The translations under genes were made by a program, and so were the position numbers. Under the pieces are notes generated by a model. That model was not told the origin of the DNA and searched no databases. It saw nothing but the letters and a program-made list of their open reading frames with translations. From Amycolatopsis alba DSM 44262 (GTDB lineage: Bacteria; Actinomycetota; Actinomycetes; Mycobacteriales; Pseudonocardiaceae), in the NCBI RefSeq assembly GCF_000384215.1, contig NZ_KB913032.1, forward strand, positions 4,357,665-4,421,664: DNA of 64,000 nucleotides, given 5' to 3'. Shown here piece after piece: positions 1-9,686 of this stretch (position 1 is its first letter; each line of letters begins with the position of its first letter).

Positions 1-2070
1 TCCACCGGCACCGAGATGATGAAGGTGTCCGAGGCGAGCCTTTCCCTGGTGGGCAAGGCGAAGGCACGGCCGGACCAGGTCGCGAAGGTGATGCAGAGCG
101 TCGCGACCAACGGGCTCGGCGCCACCTACCGCAAGGCGATGAACAAACTCGACTCGTACACGCCGCTGGGGTACTCGCTGTGCGGTGTGGTCGAGGAGGT
201 CGGCGCGGGCATCCACGACGTCGCCGTCGGGGATTACGTGGCGTGCGCCGGGAACGAGCACGCGCTGCACGCGGAACTGAACTGGGTGCCCAAGAACCTG
301 TATTCCAAGGTGCCCGACGGGGTCGATCCCCGGCACGCCGCTTTCGGCACGGTCGGTTCGATCGCGATGCAGGGTGTCCGCCAGGGTGAACCGCAGATCG
401 GCGACATCGCGCTGGTCATCGGCCTCGGCCTGATCGGCCAACTGGTCGTGCAGCTGCTGGTCGCCTCCGGGGTCCGCGTGGTCGGCGTCGACCCGGACCC
501 GTCGCGGTGCGCGCTCGCCGAGCAGCTCGGTGCCCTGAAGTGCGGCGACCCGTCGTCCGGCGTCATCGACACAGCGGTCGCGGAGATCAGCTCCGGGCAC
601 GGCGTCGATCAGGTGTACCTCGCCGCGGGCGGCAGCACGAACGAGCCGGTGGAACTGGCCGCGAAGCTGGCCCGCGACCGCGGCCGCGTGATCGACATCG
701 GCAAGTGCTCGCTGAACCTGCCGTGGAACGCCTACTACGAAAAGGAACTCGACGTCCGGTTCTCCCGCTCGTACGGCCCCGGTCGCTACGACCCGGAGTA
801 CGAACTCGAGGGCCGCGACTACCCGATCGGCCAGGTCCGCTGGACCGAGCGCCGCAACCTCGAATGCGTCGTCGACCTGATGGGCAGCGGCCGTCTCGAC
901 GTCGAGCCGCTGATCTCGCACGTCTCGGAGTTCTCCGACGCCGTCGAGACGTACCGGAAGCTGAACGAGGGCGAGCTCAAGGCCGTCGCGGTGCTGTTCG
1001 AGTACGAGAAGCGGGCCGCCGCCGCGAACGAGCAGGTCACCTCGGTTTCCGTGCCGAAGACGGTGACCGCGCGAGCGATGCCGAAGTCCGGCAACGTGCG
1101 GATCGGCTTCATCGGTGCCGGCAACTACGCGTCCTCGATGCTCCTGCCGCATCTGACGGAGATGGAGGGCGTCGACCTCACCGAGGTCGTCACCACCTCC
1201 GCGCTCTCGGGCGCGAACGCCAAGCGCAAGTTCGGCTTCGCCCGCGCCACCACCGACCTCGATACGATGCTCGACGATTCCTCGATCGACGCCGTGTTCA
1301 TCGTGACCCGGCACAGCTCGCACGCCGAGCTGACCAGGCGGGCGCTGCTCGCGGGCAAGGCCGTCTTCGTCGAGAAGCCGCTCGCGCTGTCGGAAAAGGA
1401 ACTCGAGGTCGTGCTCGGCGCGATCGAGGAGTCCGGCAACGACCGGCTGCAGGTCGGGTTCAACCGCCGGTTCGCCCCGCTGCTGAACGAGTCCGTGCTC
1501 CACTTCGGCCCGCGGATCGGCCCGGCCTCCGTGCGGTACCTGGTCAACGCCGGTCAGCTCGACGCCGGCAGCTGGTACAACCAGGCCGACAGCGAGGGTT
1601 CCCGCTTCGCCGGTGAGGGCGGGCACTTCATCGACACGGTGAGCTGGCTGCTGGGCGCCGACCCGGTCTCGGTGTACGCCACCGCGACGCCGGGGCACCA
1701 GGACCTGCAGATCCTGCTGCGCTACCCGGACGGCTCGACCGCGTCGATCGCGTACACCACCAGCGGTTCGTCGGCGTTCCCCAAGGAGACGATCGACGTC
1801 ACCGCCGACGGCAAGGTGCTGAAGTTCGACGACTTCGCGCGCGCTTCGGTGTTCGGCCGCAAGAAGTGGGCCAGCTCCCGGATCCCCAAGGGCCGGGACA
1901 AGGGCCAGGCCGCCGAGCTGGAAGCGTTCGTGAACGCGCTGAAGACCGGGGTCGCGATGCCGGTGTCGGTCGAGTCCCTCGTCTCGACGACGCTGGCCAC
2001 GCTCGCGGTCAACCGCAGCCTGGAAACCGGGTCCCCGGTGCGGATCAACGCCAAGGAGGGGCTGGGCTGA
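1..2070 (+). CDS. Bi-domain oxidoreductase: zinc-type alcohol dehydrogenase fold fused to Gfo/Idh/MocA (5' partial)
   Basis: The frame is open from base 1. Residues before the first Met read STGTE, which in this family lies well inside the first domain, so the true start is upstream of the window. The first ~340 visible residues are a medium-chain dehydrogenase (GYSLCGVVEEVG segment, Rossmann glycines GLGLIG near residue 142). The rest is a Gfo/Idh/MocA oxidoreductase (GFIGAGNYASS near 370, EKPLAL near 458, GEGGHFIDTVSWL). Such fusions recur in O-antigen and exopolysaccharide loci, where they probably oxidise or reduce a nucleotide-sugar or sugar intermediate with NAD(P); the exact substrate is unknown. 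The stop overlaps the next start by one base (TGATG). Confidence 0.88.
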   Translation, partial: STGTEMMKVSEASLSLVGKAKARPDQVAKVMQSVATNGLGATYRKAMNKLDSYTPLGYSLCGVVEEVGAGIHDVAVGDYVACAGNEHALHAELNWVPKNLYSKVPDGVDPRHAAFGTVGSIAMQGVRQGEPQIGDIALVIGLGLIGQLVVQLLVASGVRVVGVDPDPSRCALAEQLGALKCGDPSSGVIDTAVAEISSGHGVDQVYLAAGGSTNEPVELAAKLARDRGRVIDIGKCSLNLPWNAYYEKELDVRFSRSYGPGRYDPEYELEGRDYPIGQVRWTERRNLECVVDLMGSGRLDVEPLISHVSEFSDAVETYRKLNEGELKAVAVLFEYEKRAAAANEQVTSVSVPKTVTARAMPKSGNVRIGFIGAGNYASSMLLPHLTEMEGVDLTEVVTTSALSGANAKRKFGFARATTDLDTMLDDSSIDAVFIVTRHSSHAELTRRALLAGKAVFVEKPLALSEKELEVVLGAIEESGNDRLQVGFNRRFAPLLNESVLHFGPRIGPASVRYLVNAGQLDAGSWYNQADSEGSRFAGEGGHFIDTVSWLLGADPVSVYATATPGHQDLQILLRYPDGSTASIAYTTSGSSAFPKETIDVTADGKVLKFDDFARASVFGRKKWASSRIPKGRDKGQAAELEAFVNALKTGVAMPVSVESLVSTTLATLAVNRSLETGSPVRINAKEGLG

Positions 2071-4016
2071 TGGATCCGTCCTGGTACCTGCGAAGACTGT
2101 CGCGGATGGGACCGGCCGAGGTCGCGGGCCGCGTCACCGACGTCGTGCGCAAACGCCAGTGGCGCGGGGTCGCGGGGGACAAGCCGACGTGGCTGCCGGA
2201 CCGCCGGTTCGCGTCGGTGCCCGGTGAAGACGTCCTCGCCGCCGTCTCGGGTGACGCGGTGAAGGATCTGGTCGTCACCGCGGATCGCCTGATGGAGGGG
2301 CACGCCGAGTACTTCGGCGTCGAACGGGACGACCTCGTCGACCCGGACTGGTCCTACGACCCGAAGACCGGCCGCCGCGCACCTGCCGATGTGTACTCCT
2401 TCGACATCCCGTACCGAAGCGAGGACACCGTCGGCGACATCAAGCAGATCTGGGAGCCGTCGCGGCACCAGCATCTCACCGTGCTGGCCGCCGCGTACGC
2501 CCTGACCGGTGACGACCGGTACGCCGAGCGGGTCGCCGCGCATCTGAAGTCGTGGTGGGCGGCCAACCCGCCGCTGCGCGGGGTGCACTGGGTCAGCGGG
2601 ATCGAACTCGGCATCCGGCTGCTGTCGTGGGTGTGGGTCCGGCGGCTGCTCGACGGCTGGGCGCAGGCCCCGGCGCTGTTCGAGGACAACCCCGAGGCCC
2701 TCACGCAGATCTGGCACCACCAGCGCTGGCTGGCTGCCTTCCCGAGCCGGGGATCGTCGGCGAACAACCACGTGATCGCCGAGGACGCCGGGCAGCTCGC
2801 CGCCGCCTGCGCGTTCGCCTGGTTCCCCGAATCGGACCGGTGGCGGGACGCGGCGCTGACGTCGCTGGACAAGATGCTGCGCCACAACACCTTCGATTCC
2901 GGGATCAACCGTGAACTCGCCACCGAGTACCACGGGCTCGTCCTGGAACTGGGACTCGCCGGGGCGCTGGAGGCGAAGGCCGCCGGGGTCGCGGTGCCCG
3001 AGTCGACCTGGCTCGTGCTGCTTCGGATGACCGACGCACTGGCGTCCATTGTGGACAACCGGCTGCGGCCGCCTCGGCAAGGCGACGCGGACGACGGCTT
3101 CGGCCTGATCGTGGACGGCGACGAGACCAGTCGCTGGGCGTCGCTGCTCAACACCGGATCCGTCCTTTTCGGACGGTTGGACTGGTGGCCGGAGACGCGG
3201 GGCGGAGACGTTCGCACGCCGCTGTTCTCTTCGCTGGCCAAGGACATCCAGGTCCGTGTCCAGCGTCCGGTGCGGCGGCGGGACGACTTCGCCGACGCCG
3301 GGATGACCATCCTGCGCGAGGGCGACATCTGGGCTCGCTGCGACGGCGGGCCGCACGGCTTCCTGTCCATCGCCGCCCACGCGCACGCGGACGCGCTCTC
3401 GGTGGAGGTCCGGCACGACGGCGTCGACATCCTCGCCGATCCGGGGACCTACTGCTACCACGGTGAACCGAAGTGGCGGTCGTACTTCCGGTCGACGGCC
3501 GCGCACAACACGCTCGAACTGTCCCGCACCGACCAGTCCGTCTCCGGTGGCCCGTTCCTGTGGACGAAACACGCCGTCACCACCGTGATCGCGGCGGGAA
3601 CGCCGTCGCGCTGGAGCGCGGAACACGACGGCTACGCCCCGGCGGTCCACCGTCGTTCGGTCGAGCTGGAGGACCCGGTGCTCCGGATCCTCGACGAGGT
3701 TCGCGGCGGCGAGGCACAGCACTGCCGTCTCGCGTTCCACTTCGGCCCGGCCGTCGAGGTCTCGCTCTCCGGAGGGACGGCGACGTTGTCCTGGACGGTC
3801 GACGGCCAGGTCCGGACGGCTTCGCTCATGCTGCCGCCGGAGCTGGACTGGTCGGCGCATCGCGGCGAGACTGGCTTGCCGATGGGCTGGTACTCGGCCG
3901 GATTCGGCCGTCGCGAGCCCGCGTGGACCTTGTTCGGCGGCGGGATCGCGGCCGACGGCGCCACCTTCACCACCGAGCTCACCTTCGATTCAGGTAACGA
4001 GGATCCCCCATTGTGA
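2070..4016 (+). CDS. Heparinase II/III family protein (alginate/heparin lyase-like)
   Basis: 648 aa. The ATG at 2070 has a good ribosome site (AAGGAGG, 8-10 bases upstream) and overlaps the previous stop. The N-terminal half is the alpha-helical toroid of the family (SSANNHVIAED near residue 230, TEYHG near 285). The C-terminal half has the beta-sheet domain with AHAHADALSVEV near 436, where a catalytic or metal-associated His is expected. There is no clear signal peptide, which is normal for the members embedded in exopolysaccharide clusters. The family cleaves uronic-acid-containing polymers by beta-elimination. In this operon it may trim or edit the polymer made by neighbouring genes, but the substrate is inferred only from context. 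Confidence 0.88.
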   Translation: MDPSWYLRRLSRMGPAEVAGRVTDVVRKRQWRGVAGDKPTWLPDRRFASVPGEDVLAAVSGDAVKDLVVTADRLMEGHAEYFGVERDDLVDPDWSYDPKTGRRAPADVYSFDIPYRSEDTVGDIKQIWEPSRHQHLTVLAAAYALTGDDRYAERVAAHLKSWWAANPPLRGVHWVSGIELGIRLLSWVWVRRLLDGWAQAPALFEDNPEALTQIWHHQRWLAAFPSRGSSANNHVIAEDAGQLAAACAFAWFPESDRWRDAALTSLDKMLRHNTFDSGINRELATEYHGLVLELGLAGALEAKAAGVAVPESTWLVLLRMTDALASIVDNRLRPPRQGDADDGFGLIVDGDETSRWASLLNTGSVLFGRLDWWPETRGGDVRTPLFSSLAKDIQVRVQRPVRRRDDFADAGMTILREGDIWARCDGGPHGFLSIAAHAHADALSVEVRHDGVDILADPGTYCYHGEPKWRSYFRSTAAHNTLELSRTDQSVSGGPFLWTKHAVTTVIAAGTPSRWSAEHDGYAPAVHRRSVELEDPVLRILDEVRGGEAQHCRLAFHFGPAVEVSLSGGTATLSWTVDGQVRTASLMLPPELDWSAHRGETGLPMGWYSAGFGRREPAWTLFGGGIAADGATFTTELTFDSGNEDPPL

Positions 4017-5536
4017 CCGCACGATCGCACCGTCTCCGCCGGGCAGCGCTTCTGGTGCTGCTCGGCCCGCTGACGCTCACCGCCTGCACCAGCCCGGCCG
4101 AAGAATCCGGACCGAACCCGGCGCAGGCGCCGTCCGGTTCGGTCGCGCAGGTGTGCGAGAAGGTGGCAGCGGGGCCGGCCGAAGCGCCGGCGGGGGCGGT
4201 GAAGATCGACCCGGCGGTGCCGGGCGACCTCGCCGCGAAGACGCGGTCGAGCCCGGCCGGGACGACGTTCTGGCTGGCGCCGGGAACGCACAAACTCGGC
4301 GACGACCGCTACGACCAGGTCACCCCGAAGGCGGGCAACGTCTATCTCGGCGGGCCGAACGCGGTCTTCGACGGCCGGAAGATCAACCAGTACGCCTTCT
4401 CCGGTCACGCCGCCGACGTCAAGATCCAGTACCTGACCGTGCAGGGCTTCGCCGCGCCGCACGACGAAGGCGTCGTCAACCACGATTCGGCCGACGGCTG
4501 GGTCGTCGAGCACAGCACCGTCCAGGACAACGACGGCGCGGCGCTGATGGCGGGCGCGCGGCAGCAGGTCCGCGGGAACTGCCTGCGGCGCAACGGGCAG
4601 TACGGCATGAACGCCTACGCGCAGGACAACGCGATCAAGGGTCTCGTCGTCGAGGGCAACGAGATCTCCGGCAACAACACCGGCGACTGGGAACGCAAGA
4701 TCGACGGCTGCGGCTGCTCCGGCGGGATCAAGTTCTGGTCGGTCGACGGCGCCGACATCCGGGGCAACTGGGTGCACGACAACCGCGGCGTCGGGCTGTG
4801 GGCCGACACGAACAACAACGACTTCCTCATCGAGGGCAACGTCATCGAGAACAACGACGGCTCCGCCCTGATGTACGAGACGAGCTACAACGCCGTCATC
4901 AGGGGAAACACCATCCGCCGGAACAACTGGGTGGACGGCAAGGGCTACATCGACCGCGGCGACAGCTTCCCGGTGGCGTCGATCTACATTTCCGAATCCG
5001 GCGGTGAGCCGAGGGTGAAGGCGCGCACGGACAAACTGGAGATCTCCGGCAACTCGTTCGAGAACAACTGGAACGGCGTCACCCTGTGGGAGAACTCCGA
5101 CCGGTTCTGCAACAGCCCCGCCAACACCTCGTCCGGATCCTGCACACGGCTGGTGCCCGAACAGGCGAAATGCGCGCAGCCCGCGATCGCCGCGGGCACG
5201 CTGAACGAGGACTGCCGGTGGAAGACCCAGCGCGTCGAGATCCACCACAACCGGTTCGTGCTCGACCCGGCCGTCGCCAACTGCGAGGAAAGCTGCGCGC
5301 GGATGGCGATGCTCGCGAACTTCGGCACCTTCCCGGAGTGGTCGCCGTACAAGGGCGAGGTCGTCCAGCAGGCGATCACCTTCGACCAGGACAACCGGCT
5401 CCACGACAACACCTACTCCGGTCCGTGGAACTTCGTGGCTTTCGAGCCGAGCCGGGTGCTGGGCTTCGGCGAATGGCAGGGCGCGCCCTATCGTCAGGAT
5501 CAAGGCAGCAAACTGACCCGCGTGGGAGGTGGCTGA
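4013..5536 (+). CDS. Right-handed parallel beta-helix lipoprotein (paralogue 1 of 3)
   Basis: 507 aa from a GTG overlapping the upstream stop (GTGA). The N-terminus is a lipoprotein signal with lipobox LTAC, lipid-modified Cys near residue 25, so the protein is likely anchored on the outer face of the membrane. The body is a pectate-lyase-like beta-helix: repeated IxGNxIxxN rungs such as GLWADTNNNDFLIEGN and IRGNTIRRN. Conserved Cys-containing segments (CGCSGG, RFCNSPANTSSGSC, CRWKTQRV) suggest disulfides. It is strongly similar to the two secreted proteins at 9751-11202 and 11240-12739. A polysaccharide lyase, hydrolase or epimerase role is likely from fold and locus; no catalytic residues can be assigned with certainty. 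Confidence 0.85.
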   Translation: MTARSHRLRRAALLVLLGPLTLTACTSPAEESGPNPAQAPSGSVAQVCEKVAAGPAEAPAGAVKIDPAVPGDLAAKTRSSPAGTTFWLAPGTHKLGDDRYDQVTPKAGNVYLGGPNAVFDGRKINQYAFSGHAADVKIQYLTVQGFAAPHDEGVVNHDSADGWVVEHSTVQDNDGAALMAGARQQVRGNCLRRNGQYGMNAYAQDNAIKGLVVEGNEISGNNTGDWERKIDGCGCSGGIKFWSVDGADIRGNWVHDNRGVGLWADTNNNDFLIEGNVIENNDGSALMYETSYNAVIRGNTIRRNNWVDGKGYIDRGDSFPVASIYISESGGEPRVKARTDKLEISGNSFENNWNGVTLWENSDRFCNSPANTSSGSCTRLVPEQAKCAQPAIAAGTLNEDCRWKTQRVEIHHNRFVLDPAVANCEESCARMAMLANFGTFPEWSPYKGEVVQQAITFDQDNRLHDNTYSGPWNFVAFEPSRVLGFGEWQGAPYRQDQGSKLTRVGGG

Positions 5537-5537
5537 C

Positions 5538-6755
5538 ATGCTCGATCCCGCCGTCCGGCCCGCTCCCGCGATCCGGGGCTTCCCCAAGGCGGCCGGTATC
5601 GCCTGGACGCTGCTGATCATCAACACTCTGGGCTCGACAGGGGCGAAGACGGTCATCCCGCTGCCGAGGTCGGTCAGCCAGCTGATCACCATGGGCTCGC
5701 TCGGGGCCGCTTTCGTGATCGCGCTGGCCCTGAACCCCAGGCTGCGGATCCGGCCGAGCGCCTACCTGTCCCTGCTCACGCTGTTGCTGGTGCTGAGCGT
5801 GGTCGCGAGCCTGAACCTCGAAGGCGGGTTCGGCGCGCTGTTCCGCTGCTTCCGGTTCAGTCTCTTCCTCAGCACCCTGTGGCTGCTGACCCGCTGGTGG
5901 GACGGCGGCCTCGACCTCGTCCGCCAGCACATCCGCACCTACGGCGCGATGCTGGTCACGGTGGTGATCGGGCTCGCGCTGAGCCCCGGCAACGCGCTGC
6001 CGTTCGAATACGGCGGACGGCTCACCGGGACGGTCTGGCCGCTGACCCCGCCGCAGGTCGGCCAGTACGCGGCCATCGTCATCGGCCTCACGGTCCTGCT
6101 GTGGCTCGGGGGGAAGCTGGACCGGCGGCACGCGCTGACCGTCATCATCCCGTCGTTCGGGGTCCTGCTGCTGACCCACACCCGCACCGCGATGCTCGGC
6201 CTGGTGGTCGGGACCATCGTGGCGCTGATGTCGCAGTGGATGTCCAGCGCCCGCGCCCGCAAGGTGTTCACCGGCCTGGTCTTCGGCGGCGTGTTCGTCG
6301 TGGTGGCGCTGGGCGGGCTGCTGCAGACGTGGTTCCTGCGAGGCCAGTCCGAGGAGAACTTCTCCAGCCTCACCGGCCGCGCGAAGGTGTGGGACGCGCT
6401 GCTCGACGCGCCGCGGACGACACTGGAGTACCTGTTCGGCGTCGGCCTGACCGACAAGTCCTACGACGGCCTCCCGATCGACAGCAGCTGGCTCGCGGTG
6501 TATCACGAACAGGGGTACGTCGGGATCGTGATCGTGGGGGCGTTCCTGCTCGTGCTGGTCGTGGTCGCGGTGCTGCGCCCGCCGTCGCCGGCGCGGGCCT
6601 GCGCGATCTTCCTGATCACCTACTGTCTTTCCGCCTCTTACACCGAGGCCGGTCTCGGCGACGCGTCGCCGTACCTGCTGCACCTGGCCCTGGCCGCGTC
6701 GCTGCTCGTGCGTGTGCCCGCCGAAGAACCCGAGTTTCTGAAGGAGCCCGCGTGA
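5538..6755 (+). CDS. O-antigen ligase/polymerase-like membrane protein (Wzy type)
   Basis: 405 aa, with about ten to twelve hydrophobic segments and one larger periplasmic-side loop near the C-terminal third (LTGRAKVWDALLDAPRTT ... VGLTDKSYDGLPIDSSW), the layout of the Wzy_C/O-antigen ligase family. The ATG at 5538 sits 8 bases after GGGAGG; an in-frame GTG three codons earlier (5529) overlaps that ribosome site and is less likely. Members polymerise lipid-linked repeat units or ligate glycans outside the membrane. Flanked by a beta-helix lipoprotein and a GT4 transferase, it is the best candidate polymerase of this locus. Confidence 0.82.
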   Translation: MLDPAVRPAPAIRGFPKAAGIAWTLLIINTLGSTGAKTVIPLPRSVSQLITMGSLGAAFVIALALNPRLRIRPSAYLSLLTLLLVLSVVASLNLEGGFGALFRCFRFSLFLSTLWLLTRWWDGGLDLVRQHIRTYGAMLVTVVIGLALSPGNALPFEYGGRLTGTVWPLTPPQVGQYAAIVIGLTVLLWLGGKLDRRHALTVIIPSFGVLLLTHTRTAMLGLVVGTIVALMSQWMSSARARKVFTGLVFGGVFVVVALGGLLQTWFLRGQSEENFSSLTGRAKVWDALLDAPRTTLEYLFGVGLTDKSYDGLPIDSSWLAVYHEQGYVGIVIVGAFLLVLVVVAVLRPPSPARACAIFLITYCLSASYTEAGLGDASPYLLHLALAASLLVRVPAEEPEFLKEPA

Positions 6756-7945
6756 AGGTCCTCGTGATCCACAACCGGTACAGATCCGAGCAGCCCAGCG
6801 GTGAGAACAACGTCGTCGACCAGGAGACCGCGCTGCTGGCCGAGGCCGGGCACGAGGTCAGCCTGTTCGAGCGCCGCAGTGACGACATCGCGGAGATGTC
6901 CTTGCCCCGCAAGGCCATCGTCCCGCTCCAGGTGCCGTGGAACCGGGCCGTGCGCGCGGACCTGGCCCGGCGCCTCGCCGACGACCGGCCGGACGTCGTC
7001 CACATCCACAACACGTTCCCGCTGCTTTCGCCGTCGGTGCTGGCGGCGTGTGCCGACGCCGGGGTCCCGACGGTCGCGACCGTGCACAACTACACCTTGA
7101 TCTGCCCACCCGGCACGCTGTACCGCGACGGTCAGGTGTGCACCGACTGTGTCGGACGGTCGCCGGTGCCCGCCGTGCGGCACGGGTGTTACCGCGGTTC
7201 GGGGCTCGCCACCGTGCCGATGGCGGCGAGCCTGATGCTGAACCGCGCCCGCTGGTGGTCCGGGGTGTCGCGGTTCTTCTGTATCTCCAAGGCGCAACGC
7301 GAGGTGCTGATCGCCGCTGGGATGCCCGCCGACCGGCTCGGGGTGAAGTACAACTACGTCGCCGACCCCGGCAAAACGCGCCAGGGCACGGGGGAGCACC
7401 TGCTGTTCCTCGGCCGGATCACCGCGGAAAAGGGGATCGGGCTGCTGATGAACGCCTGGGACCTGCTGGTCGCGGCGGGCGGCCCGCTGCCGCCGCTGGT
7501 GATCGCAGGCACCGGCCCGATGCAGGACGAGGTCGCGCGCTGGGCGGAGGGCCGCGACGACGTCCGCTACCTCGGTCTTCAGTCCAAAGAGGAGTGCCGC
7601 GACCTGATCGCCCGCTCGAACGCCGTCCTCGCTCCCTCGGAATGGCTGGAGACCTTCGGCCTGGTCGTGGTCGAGGCGATGGCCGCCGGTGTCCCGACGG
7701 TCGCCGCCGCCCACGGCGCCTTCCGCGAACTCGTCGAAGACGGCGTCACCGGCCTGCTGCACGAACCAGGGAACCCGGAGGCCCTGGCGGCCAGTCTGCG
7801 GGAGATCGTCGGCGACGCCGAACGGAACCAGGAGATGGGCTGGGCCGCGCGGCTGGTCTACGAGCAGGAGTTCACGCCGAAGGTCGGTCTGGAACGACTC
7901 ATCGGCGGCTACCAGGCCGCGATCGACGCCGCGTCTTTCGCGTGA
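6752..7945 (+). CDS. Glycosyltransferase family 4
   Basis: 397 aa, GTG start overlapping the upstream stop (GTGA) with AAGGAG six bases before. GT-B fold: an N-terminal acceptor domain (SGENNVVDQE, HIHNTFPLLSPSV, cysteine pair CTDCVG) and a C-terminal nucleotide-sugar domain (LFLGRITAEKGIGLL near residue 220, SEWLETFGLVVVEAMAAG near 297 with the Glu pair of the EX7E motif). It should transfer a sugar from a nucleotide donor to the lipid-linked repeat unit at the cytoplasmic face. Donor and acceptor cannot be read from sequence. Confidence 0.9.
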   Translation: MKVLVIHNRYRSEQPSGENNVVDQETALLAEAGHEVSLFERRSDDIAEMSLPRKAIVPLQVPWNRAVRADLARRLADDRPDVVHIHNTFPLLSPSVLAACADAGVPTVATVHNYTLICPPGTLYRDGQVCTDCVGRSPVPAVRHGCYRGSGLATVPMAASLMLNRARWWSGVSRFFCISKAQREVLIAAGMPADRLGVKYNYVADPGKTRQGTGEHLLFLGRITAEKGIGLLMNAWDLLVAAGGPLPPLVIAGTGPMQDEVARWAEGRDDVRYLGLQSKEECRDLIARSNAVLAPSEWLETFGLVVVEAMAAGVPTVAAAHGAFRELVEDGVTGLLHEPGNPEALAASLREIVGDAERNQEMGWAARLVYEQEFTPKVGLERLIGGYQAAIDAASFA

Positions 7946-8580
7946 TCGCCGGTCCGCCCGCGCTCCCGCCGCGCGCACGGATTCCGCTCTGGGTTCTGGG
8001 GACTTTCGGCTTCGTCGTCGCCCTCGTCCTCGGCCTGCGCTACGCCGGAACCTCCCACCTCGCCGGACTCGACGCCCTCGTGCTCCCCGTCATCGACCGG
8101 GTCGAGGGCCCGCTCTGGTACGTGGCCACCGCTGTCGACTTCGCGGGCGAACCGGTGGGCGCGGTCGTGGTCATCGCGCTGTTCGGCTGGCTGTGCCTGC
8201 GGCACCGGCGGCCGCGGATCGCGATCCTGATGGTGGCCGCCAGCGGGGTGACGGTGGCGCTGACCACCGGGCTGAAACCCCTGGTCGGCAGGCTGATCCA
8301 CGGCGAGTTCCTGTCCTACCCCAGTGGGCACACGGCCTTCGCGGTGACCGTGGCGACCGTTGTCGCGCTGCTGGTGATCGACGTGCGGGAGCTCGGACCT
8401 GTCGGCAGTGTTGGGGTGCTGGTGGGACTGGTCGCCTTCGCCGGGCTCGTGATGGGGTGGGCCGAGGTGGCGCTGGGGGCGCACTACCCGACGGACACCT
8501 TCGGGGGTTTCGGGGTCGCTGTCGCGGTGGTGCCGGTGGTGGGGTGGACGGTGGACCGGCTCACGCGGCGGCCCGCCTGA
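7942..8580 (+). CDS. PAP2 family membrane phosphatase
   Basis: 212 aa, GTG start overlapping the GT4 stop (GTGA). Five or six membrane segments and the three acid-phosphatase motifs in order: KPLVGR near residue 112, YPSGHTA near 128 and GAHYPTD near 181 (catalytic His residues in the last two). The family dephosphorylates lipid phosphates such as undecaprenyl pyrophosphate, which would recycle the carrier used by this polysaccharide locus. It is the last gene of the plus-strand arm and ends about 75 bases before the convergent gene's stop. Confidence 0.87.
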   Translation: MIAGPPALPPRARIPLWVLGTFGFVVALVLGLRYAGTSHLAGLDALVLPVIDRVEGPLWYVATAVDFAGEPVGAVVVIALFGWLCLRHRRPRIAILMVAASGVTVALTTGLKPLVGRLIHGEFLSYPSGHTAFAVTVATVVALLVIDVRELGPVGSVGVLVGLVAFAGLVMGWAEVALGAHYPTDTFGGFGVAVAVVPVVGWTVDRLTRRPA

Positions 8581-8654
8581 CGTTCGGCCTGAGGGCATGG
8601 AGAAGCACACTGCTGTCGCCGAAAACCGGCGACGGCTCGGGGCCTCCACCCGCT

Positions 8655-9611
8655 CTACGCGGCCCGCTTGATCACGACGTTCGGCCTTGGCCGGGCTCGC
8701 GCGGTCCGGAAGGCGGCGTGAAGCTCGCCGAGTACCAGCTCCGGTTCGGTGCGAAGGCGGGACGGCAGCGTCTGGAGCACGACGATCCCCGCAGCCACGT
8801 ACCGGGCGTTGCGGGCGACGGTGGCGCGATGGTCGTCGAGATTCGCGTGATGGCGGTAGGAGTCGATCTCCCAGGCCAAGGCGAACTCGTCGCACCAGAA
8901 GTCCGGGGTGGCGATGTGGTTCCCGTTCGCGTCGAAGATCGGGACGTTCCAGTGGCCCGGCGGGAGACCGGATCTTCGCCAGAGGCGCCAGGCGTCGGCC
9001 TCGGCGACGGATCTCGCTCCTGCCAGGAGCGGGACCAGGGCTTTCCGGGGTAAGGCTGTTCCGGTTCGGCCTGCTTGATCGAGTTCCTCGGTGAGCATGG
9101 CGGTGGTGCAGAAGCGGCGTTGGACGGACTCGGCCATCATCGCTTGGATCTCGTCTTCGTCGGTGAGCCGCCGGGCGGCGTCGATGACGGCCCGTGGGAC
9201 CGGTGCCACCGGGAGATCCCCTCGCAGGTGAGGGCGAGGTAAGTGTCTTGTCCGCTCGACGTGCACGAAGCCGGTATCGGTGATGTCGCGGCTCGCGGGT
9301 ATGAGGACATGCACTTCATCCTGCTCGGGGATCCTCTCCAAACCGTGGCGCCGGAGTGCCCATGTGCCGGTGAGTACCGCGTCCTTCCTGGCATGGAGCA
9401 AAGCGCCACGCACGCGGTGCTCGTCCGTTGGTGCCCCGCTGCTCAGCAGCACGACGCCGGGCAGCAACATTCGCCAGGGTCCGCCCGGCGCGCAGCGTCG
9501 GGACACGGTCCGGCGTGGCACGCCGATCCGTTCGAGGTCGGTCGCGCGGACCACTTCCGGCCGGTCCGGGGAGGTGAGTAAGGGATCGGTGATCCAGGTT
9601 CCTCGTAGCAC
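8655..9611 (-). CDS. AbiEi-like N-terminal/DUF559 (Vsr-like) endonuclease-domain protein
   Basis: 318 aa from a GTG at 9611; the ribosome site is weak. An upstream in-frame ATG at 9711 lies inside a perfect hairpin and was not used. The N-terminal half resembles the winged-helix part of AbiEi-like proteins (ATDLERIGVPRRTVSRR). The C-terminal ~110 residues resemble the Vsr/DUF559 nuclease fold: TPDFWCDEFALAWEIDSYRH carries the acidic residues, followed by VVLQTLP. Such proteins are very common in actinomycetes as single genes of unknown role and are not proof of a toxin-antitoxin pair. A TTA leucine codon lies at 9579-9581, rare in this window. It separates the two arms of the polysaccharide locus. 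Confidence 0.7.
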   Translation of the reverse strand: MLRGTWITDPLLTSPDRPEVVRATDLERIGVPRRTVSRRCAPGGPWRMLLPGVVLLSSGAPTDEHRVRGALLHARKDAVLTGTWALRRHGLERIPEQDEVHVLIPASRDITDTGFVHVERTRHLPRPHLRGDLPVAPVPRAVIDAARRLTDEDEIQAMMAESVQRRFCTTAMLTEELDQAGRTGTALPRKALVPLLAGARSVAEADAWRLWRRSGLPPGHWNVPIFDANGNHIATPDFWCDEFALAWEIDSYRHHANLDDHRATVARNARYVAAGIVVLQTLPSRLRTEPELVLGELHAAFRTARARPRPNVVIKRAA

Positions 9612-9686
9612 CTGATCACTGTGCCGCCGAGCACCGACAATTTCGCTCTTGTGTGCACGAAAGTCCCAGTCACGAACCCGAGTGCC

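Noticed and set aside
507..1616. Long Arg-rich open frames opposite or overlapping annotated genes across the window
   Set aside because: They show the Arg/Ala/Pro-rich composition of out-of-frame high-GC DNA and match no family; real genes occupy the same bases.
8655..9611. Toxin-antitoxin or abortive infection system
   Set aside because: The AbiEi-like/DUF559 architecture occurs as a single gene in very many actinomycetes; no partner gene is present.
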